A DNA stretch of 64,000 nucleotides from Dasypus novemcinctus (lineage: Eukaryota; Chordata; Mammalia; Cingulata; Dasypodidae), in NCBI RefSeq assembly GCF_030445035.2, contig NC_080673.1, positions 156,732,216 through 156,796,215 of the forward strand, written 5' to 3'. The notes under the pieces are model-generated. The model was given only the letters and a program-made list of their open reading frames with translations. It did no database searches and had not been told where the DNA came from. The position numbers were made by a program, and so were the translations under genes. Shown one piece after another: positions 56,720 through 64,000 of the stretch; position 1 is the first letter of the stretch; the number at the start of each line of letters is the position of its first letter.

Positions 56720-59700
56720 ATCTTTTTTACTGTGGAAACATAAACAACATCTTCCTACCACAATCCCTCCCAAGCATGCCATTCCATGGGATAAATCACA
56801 TTCACAATGATGTAGCTGTAGAACCTTCTCCGCCCTCCTTTACTATCACTTCCCTTCACCCCAGACAGAAATCCTACCCTCATTTTCCTTTAACTCCCTG
56901 TTGCCCCTTCCCCCCATCCCTGGTAATCTCTACTATATTTTCTGCCTCCAGAAGTTATCATATTCTCTGATATTTTCTTCATGGTTACCATGGGGTATAA
57001 ATTTAGCATCCTGAATCTATAACAATCTCATTTGCTTTGATATCAACATAACATTTGTATTATACATGAACTATGTTCCTATAACCCTCTGTATCCTTGA
57101 CCTTTATGTAGTTCTTGTCAAAAATGACATGTTTGCACATTATGAATACAAGACCACTGATTTACCACACATTTTATGCATTTACCTTTTAGGTCCTGTG
57201 AGAAGTAAAAAGTGGAGTTACAAACCAAAAATGCAATAATACCTCCATTATCTTTTCTTATGTCATTGTCTTTAACAGAGAGATCTTTATTTCTTCATGT
57301 GGCTTCAGTCAGTTGCCTACTGTCCTTTCCTTTTAACCTGCACAACTCCCTTTTACGTTTCTTGTAGGGCTGGTCTAGTGGTGACAAAGTCCCTCAGCTT
57401 TTGTTTATCTGGGAAAGTCTTAAACTCACTATCATTTTTGAAAGACAGCTTTTCCTTGATATAGAATTCTCAGTTGGCAAATTTTTGGTTTCAGCACTTT
57501 AAATATCTTCCTACTGCCTTCTAGTCTCATGGTTTCCAATGAGAAATTGGTGCTTAATTTTATTTAAGCTCTCTTGTATGTGACATGTTACTTTTCTCCT
57601 GTGGCTTTCAGAATTCTCTTTATCTTTGGCATTCAATAGTTTGTTTATAATATGGCACAGTATGGGTTTATTTGGGATTATCCTGTTTGGAGTTCATTGA
57701 GCTTCTTGGATGTGTATATTCATGTCTTTTGTTAAATAAAAGTTTTCGGCCATTATGTCTTTGAATATTCTTTGTCTCTTTCTTTCTTCTCCTTCTGGGA
57801 CCCCCATAATGTGTATATGATGACACACAGATTTCTCAAGCTGTTCACTTTCCTTCATTCTTTCTTCTTTCTGCTCTTCAGACTGGATGATTTCAATTGT
57901 TTTTCTCAAGTTCTCTGATTCTTTCTTCTTCCAGTTCCAATCTGCTCTTGAACTCCTCCTCTAGGGAATTTAAAATTTTTGTTACCATGTCTTCAACTCT
58001 GTTTAGTTCCTTTTCATAATTCATATCTCTCCATTGATATTCTCATTGTGTTCATCTATCATTTTCCTGATGTCCTGTAGTTCTTTGTTTATATTTTCCT
58101 TTAGCTCCTTGAACATATTTAGGATTGTCTTAGTTTGCCACAGGGTTGCTGATGCAAAGTACCAGAAATGGGTTGGCTTTTATAAAGGAGATTTTATTTA
58201 AGGTAAAAGTTTACCATCCAAGGCTGTGAAATGTCCAAATCAAAACACTCTCAGACATGCTTTCTCAGCAAAGCTAGTGGTAATCCTGGTATCCTGCCAC
58301 GTGGCAAAGTTGGTGGCCAATCTTTGCCAAGATCCATGCCTTCCCTTCCTGAATCTACCATCTCCTGGAGCTCAGATGTGGGCAACCACACATAAGGCTT
58401 CTTTCTTTCTGGGTCTCCTCTCTCAGTCTTGGCTGCTTTACTTTCTTCCCAAGTTCAGCTGTGAGCTATCAGACATATAGTTTGTCTCTTTAGCCTTGAG
58501 CTACTCCATGAGCCCAGTCTCTTGGGGGCTTCAGGGTTCAGCTTTGGCTGCTGGCCATCTTTGAGCTCTCTCTCACATGCAGGATCAAAAATAGCAGCTT
58601 CCTTTTGCTGTATCTCTCTCTGTGCATCTCCGATTATATAAGACAAGAAAGAGGGTGGACACTCAACTTGAGTCATGCCTTTCTGATTTAGGCCAATCAA
58701 AATGGTCTCACACCCACAGGAATGGATTAGTTCAAGAGCATAATCTTTTTCATTTTGGGATTCATGAAATAACTTCAAACTATCATAAGGACCATTTTTT
58801 AAGAAGCCTTTGTCTGGAACGTCCCAGGTCTGATCCTCCTCATTGATGGTTTCTAATGCTTTACTTGTCTCCTTTGCCTGGGCCATTGCTTCCTCTTTCT
58901 TTGTATCTTTGGTAATCTTTTATTGAAACCTGGACATTTTGATATTTTAATATGTTATCACTGAAATTTAGACTCCAGGGTGTCTGTTCTTTAAGGTTTT
59001 ATCCAGCTAGTGTTTTGACAGAGCTTTACTTGAATGCCAGGAGCTAACAAAGACAGAGAAGGAAAAGAAAACCCCTTCCCTATCTCTGCAGATTGACCTG
59101 TGTGAGTGCTCTCCTTCAGGGCTTATCTAAAAAAATGAGTTTAGAGAATAGCTCCAGGCCAAAATGTAGGACCTCCCTGGTCCTTTCTGTGCATGCCTCT
59201 TGTCTTGGGCATGCACATGTGACCCTAGGAATCCCCTCATTTACACAGATAGGAATGTCCCTTCTTCCCTAGGAAACAGTTTCCTCAAGGTCCCAAGCAC
59301 TGTAGAGTATTTCTGATTCAGCCCTTGTCCAGGTAGCACGGCTTCACTGCTCTCCCACAGTGTTCTGAAGGAAAGTTCCATAAGCTGCCTTCTACACACA
59401 AAGCAAGTTCTGTGATGGCAAGTCCCTCAGGCAACCACCAGACACCCTGGGCCAGACAAACATGCTCCCAGTTTGTGCATGAGGGTTACTCTGCTCCCTC
59501 TGAAATTAGGACCAGGGATTCACACTGGAGGTGGGAGGCTGGCTTCACTCCTAGTTGGGGAGGGATGAGGGAGTGACCACTCAGGGCATTAGGAGATCCT
59601 AGTGCTTTTAAGTAGCCTTTTTCTTGATTCAGTGCTTGCCTTGTTATTGCAGTCTTGAACTATTTTTTGTAGCTTTAAGCAAGTTGTTTCTGCCAGTTCT

Positions 59701-59765
59701 CACTGGTTGTTCAGTTTCTGCTGTGGGCTGAGCCCTAACACTTATTCCACCATCTTGATTGGGGC
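56720..59765 (-). repeat. HAL1/L1M element, antisense, split by a solo LTR
   Basis: A minus-strand frame at 57,909-57,694 keeps an L1 ORF1-like tract (HIMGVPEGEERKRQRIFKDIMAEN, in part). The plus strand shows 'ttgagcttcttggatgtgta' and 'cattgatattctcattgtgt', common in HAL1/L1M. The apparent 5' end is 'ccaccatcttgattgggg' near 59,760. Confidence 0.65.
58126..58787 (-). mobile_element. Solo LTR, ERVL/MaLR-like
   Basis: Begins TGTCTTAG and ends ATCATA, bracketed by AGGAT at 58,121-58,125 and AGGAC at 58,788-58,792 (4 of 5 matching). It is the most diverged of the six copies and the terminal CA has decayed to TA. Confidence 0.8.
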
Positions 59766-60000
59766 CAATCCTTTAAAATGTGCAGAAATGGGCAGTCAGA
59801 AAATGTGCATAATTATAAGGCCCCAGAACTAATGATCACTGATAAGTTTGATTGGGCATTGGGGGTGAGAGAGAAGTCTCTACCTTCAAGTCTGAGATGG
59901 TTTTCCCAAACAGACTTGGCTTTTCCTGGCATAAAGACAGTTAAGCAGAGGTTTACTGTTTGATATGACATTTAGTTCTTTATCTTTATCAAAACACATC
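59766..60000. other. Unassigned intergenic DNA
   Basis: No gene or repeat recognised. Confidence 0.4.
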
Positions 60001-60720
60001 TGGGCAAAACTCATCTGAGAACTTACAACATCACAGTGTTTCTGTATTCTTGGTACTTTATTATCTCTTGTGACTGTTCTTATTTCTTTTATAAATTCTC
60101 TATGAGAAATGTATTAATAATACTTGTTTCCCTTTATTTTTTATCATAATTTATTTCCTCATAATTTATTTCCCTCATAAAGTATACTTTTTAGTCCCTG
60201 ATTTCAGAATTATGACTAAGTTGTCTATCACTTTTTATCATATAAACATAAGTGTTCATTGCCCTTTCCTTTGGAATTCTCATATATTTCAATTCTGTGC
60301 TCATAATCTTCCAACATGTAACCTTGTATTGTGTCCATGTTTGTCATATATGTATGTATGTGTATATATATATATAGTCATATATATTTGAGGTTATGTT
60401 TTTAAGTACAAGAAAAATTAAAATTTTCATTTTCTATATGGTGACTTGAATCTTTGTCTTTATGGATTGACTGTCTGTTACAGCCTTTGTGTGATATCCA
60501 TATAGCTACCCCAGCATTCCTTTGATTAATGCTTGATTTTTTTGTTCATCCTTTTACCTTTAATCTTTCAATATCTTTATATATTAGATATATCTTGTGA
60601 GAATAACAGTTGTTTTTTTAAAACCCAGTCAATTGATCTTTCTCTTTGACCTTTAACTGGAGCATATTGGGATATAAATCTGTCATCTTATTTTTGCTCT
60701 ACCTGCTCTTGTTTTTTATT

Positions 60721-61140
60721 TATTTATTTACTTACTTACTTATTTATTTATTTCTCTCCCCTTCCCCCCCCCCCCCACCTCGGTTGTCTGTTCTCTCTGT
60801 CTATTTGCTGCGTCTTCTTTGTCCACTTCTGTTGTCATCAGCAGCACGGAATCTGTGTTTCTTTCTGTTGCATCATCTTGTTGTGTCAGCTCTCCGTGTG
60901 TGTGGCGCCATTCCCGGGCAGGCTGCACTTTCTTTCGCGCTGGGCGGCTCTCCTTACGGGGCACACTCCTTGCACGTGGGGCTCCCCTATACGGGGACAC
61001 CCCTGCGTGGCAGGGCACTCCTTGTGCACATCAGCACTGCACATGGGCCAGCTCCACATGGGTCAAGGAGGCCCGGGGTTTGAACCGCGGACCTCCCATG
61101 TGAAAGGCGGACGCCCTAACCACTAGGCCAAGTTTGTCGC
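60721..61140 (-). mobile_element. DAS-type SINE, long form, antisense
   Basis: Near-exact duplication CTCTTGTTTTTATTT-like at 60,706-60,720 and 61,141-61,154. It has a TTTA/CTTA tail repeat, a 13-C run at 60,765-60,777, and intact A/B boxes at the right end. Confidence 0.92.
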
Positions 61141-61424
61141 CTCTTGTTTTTATTTTCTATTTTCCCACCTTCCTTTGAATTGATAATTTAAAAAAATAAT
61201 TCTATTCCCTTTCCTCTCTAATAGTTTAGAAATGTGCACTATTTCTTTTCTCCTGTTACTTTGTTTGATTACTTTGCTCCTTAGATTCCTTAGTGTACCT
61301 CAGATCTTCTATCTGGGATCATTTTCCTTCTGCCTGAAGCATTTCCTTTAGAATTTCCTTTGGTGATGGAATGCTAGTCATGGACTGTTTTTCCTTATCT
61401 AAACATATCCCTATTTGTCTCTAG

Positions 61425-61652
61425 TTTTGTTTTGTTTTTTGAGGTACCGGGTCCTGGGATTGAACCCTGGACCTCGTACGTGGGAAGCTGGCACTCAACC
61501 ACTGAGCCACATAGGCTCCCCTGAGGTGGTTTTTTATTTGTTTGCTTGTTTTTCTGTCTTTTTTTGCTTTTAGGAGGGCACTGGGGTCCAAACCTGGGAC
61601 CTCCCATGTGGGAAGCAGGTGCTCAACCACTTGAGCCATATCAGCTCCCTGT
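61425..61652 (-). mobile_element. Dimeric DAS-type SINE, antisense
   Basis: Two antisense heads: 61,440-61,525 and 61,570-61,652, joined by a T-rich linker, as at 7,861-8,092. Confidence 0.85.
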
Positions 61653-61695
61653 CTCTAATTTTTGAAAGATTGTTTCCTGAATATAGAATTCTAGG

Positions 61696-62060
61696 TTGGC
61701 AGTTGTGATGACCTTTTGATGTATCAACTTGGCTAGGCTATTGTCCTCAGTTATTCAATCAAGCGCTAATTAAGAGTTGCTGTGAAGGTGTTTTGTAGAT
61801 ATGGTTAAAGGCCATAATCAGTTGACTTTAAAGAAGATTATTTTAGATAATCTGGGTGGGCCTGATTCAAGAAGCTGAAAGGCCTTAAGAGCAAAGCCGA
61901 AGCTTCCCGGAGTGAAGATGAAAATCTGATCTCATCGGCTAGTATGTTCCAGCATGGAGGTGTCAGGCAGGGCAGGACTTCCCTGAGAGCTTCATCCTGA
62001 GATGATGTGGTCATTGCAGAGAAGGGCAAAGTGGGGAGGCAGAGATACAAGCTAGACTCA
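61696..62060 (+). repeat. LTR-like ancient repeat
   Basis: 'gatgtatcaacttggctagg', 'gagttgctgtgaaggtgttt', 'gtgggcctgattcaagaagc' and 'aaggccttaagagcaaagcc' follow a common mammalian LTR-like repeat. A second copy of its start occurs at 62,960. Confidence 0.5.
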
Positions 62061-62955
62061 GAGGCAACTTCTGGCAGCTGATTTGGCTGGCAATAGAGGT
62101 GGTTTGGGGTGACCCTAAATCTCCAGGGATTAGAGCAAGTTAGGTAACTTCTGCTAGAATTGTGGATTTGGGCCTCAGTTTAACATTTGCTGAACAAGCT
62201 AGAGAAAAGAACTAAGACTTGGTGGAAAATTGAACATGTGAGTGATTAAAATAGCAAGGGTAGGCAAGAGATATTGGCTAGAGGCAGGGGTGGAATACTG
62301 GGCGCTAATTGGTAAATGTTTAGCAGGAGGGTTTTGAGTAGCAGAGGGTGTAGGCCTGAGGGTCCGAATAGGTTAGATGAAATAGAATTTGCTGGGTCAC
62401 ACTGTTGACCTATATTTCTCTTCTGGCAAATTTTCCCATCTGTCAACAGCTTTTCCTCTCTCCTTTCTTTTTGCTACCCATGGATGTCTCCTTTCCTCTG
62501 CATATTTAAACTGTCAGTACAGAAAGCAGTGAATTTTTTGATGGCAGTGTGTTCTAGTGCCATGTTTCTCAGACACACTAAAATTTGCTGGGAAATATAG
62601 AAAGCCATAAGACAATGGAGCATCTGCTTGTGTATGTGTGTGTAGGAGATTTGGAAATAAAACTTTCTTTATTCAAAGGAATCATCTATTTTATATCCTC
62701 TACTACCACTTTCTTTTTACATTTTCACTTTGCCAGGGGGAGCTCCCTGTAACCAGGCTATGTAAATGGATGTGCAATCAAAGACAGAAAAGTAAATACA
62801 CGGAGGAGAATACAGAGAGTTTAATTTTGGCCACTGGAACTCTGGGGAAAGAGCCAAGCTGTTTGCCTGAAAGTTTGTAGCTAAAGAGACCAGAGCCCTG
62901 AATAGCTGAGAAAGCTTGGAAAGAAACAAACCTGGGGAGAGGGACAAGCCTTATG
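62061..62955. other. Unassigned intergenic DNA
   Basis: No gene or repeat recognised. Confidence 0.4.
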
Positions 62956-62959
62956 CTGT

Positions 62960-63660
62960 GATGGTTAGGCTAATATGTCAACTTGGCCAGGTAATTGTTT
63001 GGTCAAGCAAGCACTGGGCTAGATGAAAGTAGAATATCGTAAACTTAACCAGATGGTGACTCCAATTGCAGCTGCTATCCCAGATGTGGTATCATTGCTT
63101 GAGCAAATCAACACATCCCCTGGTACCTGATATGCAGCTGTTGATTTGGCAAATGCTTTTTCCTTAATTGCTATTAGTAAGAACCACTAGAAACAGTCTG
63201 CTTTCAACTGGCAAGGCCTGCAGTATACCTTCACTGTCCTGCCTCAGGGATATATAACAACTCTCCAGTCCTATGTCATAATATTGTCCACAGGGATCTT
63301 GATTGTCTCTCCCTCCCACAAGACATCACACTGGTCCATTATATTGATGATATCATGTCAATAGGACCTAGTGCGCAAGAAGTAGCAAAGACTCTAGACT
63401 TATTAGTAAGGCATTGTGTGAGAAAGGATGGGAGATAAATCCAGCTAAAATGCACCTCAGTGAAATTTCTAGGTGTCCAGTGGTATGGAGCATATTAAGA
63501 TATCCCTTCTAAAGTAAAGGATAAGCTGTTGCATCTGGCCCCTCCAACGACCAAAAAGAGGCACAACGCTTAGTTGGTCTCTTCAGATTCTGGAGGCAAT
63601 GCATTCCTCATTTGCATGTGCTGCTCCAGCCCATTTACCAGGCAACCAGAAAAACTGATA
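62960..63660 (+). pseudogene. ERVL-type endogenous retrovirus pol fragment, broken
   Basis: An old endogenous retroviral relic. After a short LTR-like start ('taatatgtcaacttggccag'), the plus strand carries reverse transcriptase sequence of the ERVL type. A YIDDI active-site motif is readable at about 63,340-63,354, and the palm segment before it is recognisable. Stop codons and frameshifts break it, and only about 600 bp of pol remains. Gag, the rest of pol and flanking LTRs are not seen. A SINE lies immediately to the right. Confidence 0.8.
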
Positions 63661-63671
63661 GTTTTTGTTTT

Positions 63672-64000
63672 TATTTTAAGATTTATTTTATTTATTTCTC
63701 TCCCCACCACCCCCTGCCATTGTTGTCTGCTCTCTTGTGTTCATTCGCTTGTATGTTCTTCTGTGTCTGCCTACATTCTTGGCAGTATGAGGAATCTGTC
63801 TCTTTTTATTGCATCATCTTGCTGTGTCAGCTCTCCATGTGCATAGCACCACTCCTGGGTAGGCTGCACTTTTATTCCTGTGGGGTGGCTCTCCTTTGTG
63901 GGGCTCACCCCTTGTGAATGGGGTTCCCCTATGTGGGGGACACCCCTGAGTGGAATGGCACTCTTTGCATGCAGCAGCACTGCACGTGGACCAGCTCAAC
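63672..64000 (-). mobile_element. DAS-type SINE, antisense, cut by window edge
   Basis: 'aagatttattttatttattt', 'gttgtctgctctcttgtgtt', 'tcttgctgtgtcagctctcc' and the GC-rich body are present. The head lies beyond 64,000. Confidence 0.9.

Larger units (their letters stand above)
60001..61695 (-). repeat. L1M/HAL1 fragment, antisense, with SINE insertions
   Basis: 'gaattctaggttggcag', 'ttccttctgcctgaagcatt' and 'tagaatttcctttggtgatg' follow ancient L1 order. Split by SINEs at 60,721-61,140 and 61,425-61,652. A TATATA run occurs at 60,361-60,378. Confidence 0.55.

Noticed and set aside
56452-56970. 172-codon PSFL-repeat frame and its KEGR-type counterparts
   Set aside because: Produced entirely by the TTCC repeat, open in all frames.
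58455-58886. 143-codon minus-strand frame
   Set aside because: It runs across the solo LTR and into HAL1/L1M sequence, so it is a chance frame over a repeat junction.

Overview
The window is mammalian nuclear DNA, almost certainly from a xenarthran and most likely an armadillo. The main evidence is more than twenty copies of tRNA-derived SINEs that match the armadillo DAS-SINE type, with heads of the form 'gggaagcggacttggcccagtgg...ggttcaaaccc' that keep RNA polymerase III A and B boxes. No bacterial or viral gene organisation is present. Species assignment is an inference from these repeats.

Genic end (about 1-10,200). Two protein-coding genes lie in tandem on the minus strand. SLC10A4, an orphan sodium/bile-acid-cotransporter-family protein of synaptic vesicles, is complete in three coding exons (9863-9268, 8497-8287, 4932-4420) and encodes 439 residues with all splice sites canonical. 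ZAR1 (zygote arrest 1, an oocyte RNA-binding protein) starts 1.38 kb downstream. Exons 1-3 are present (3040-2138, 669-577, 496-422); the final zinc-finger exon lies beyond the left edge. Both first exons sit in CpG islands. The SLC10A4-ZAR1 order and orientation match the human 4p11 locus, so the remaining gene-free DNA should correspond to the interval towards SLAIN2.

Gene-free region (about 10,200-64,000). I found no functional protein-coding gene here. It is a layered repeat landscape. The oldest layer has MIR, L2, L3/CR1-like, MER5-type, MaLR LTRs, L1M/HAL1 and a Tigger (pogo) transposase relic at 18.4-19.8 kb. A middle layer has an L1 in antisense orientation over 35.5-48.5 kb, carrying ORF1, ORF2 endonuclease and reverse transcriptase relics and a very long 3' region, plus six solo LTRs of one broad ERVL-like type, five with exact 5-bp target duplications and one with a 4/5 match. 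The youngest layer is DAS-type SINEs, several with clean 10-15 bp target duplications. A degenerate ERVL-type pol fragment lies near the right end.

The most notable structures are a U6 snRNA-L1 chimeric retrocopy (29,164-29,379) nested in a SINE nested in an L1; a 191-bp hAT-type miniature element with an exact 8-bp duplication, itself split by a SINE; an L1 3'-region-only copy lodged in the ORF2 of a related L1; and a SINE with an inverted 5' end. I see no undescribed multi-gene system. The interest is in the nested transposition record.
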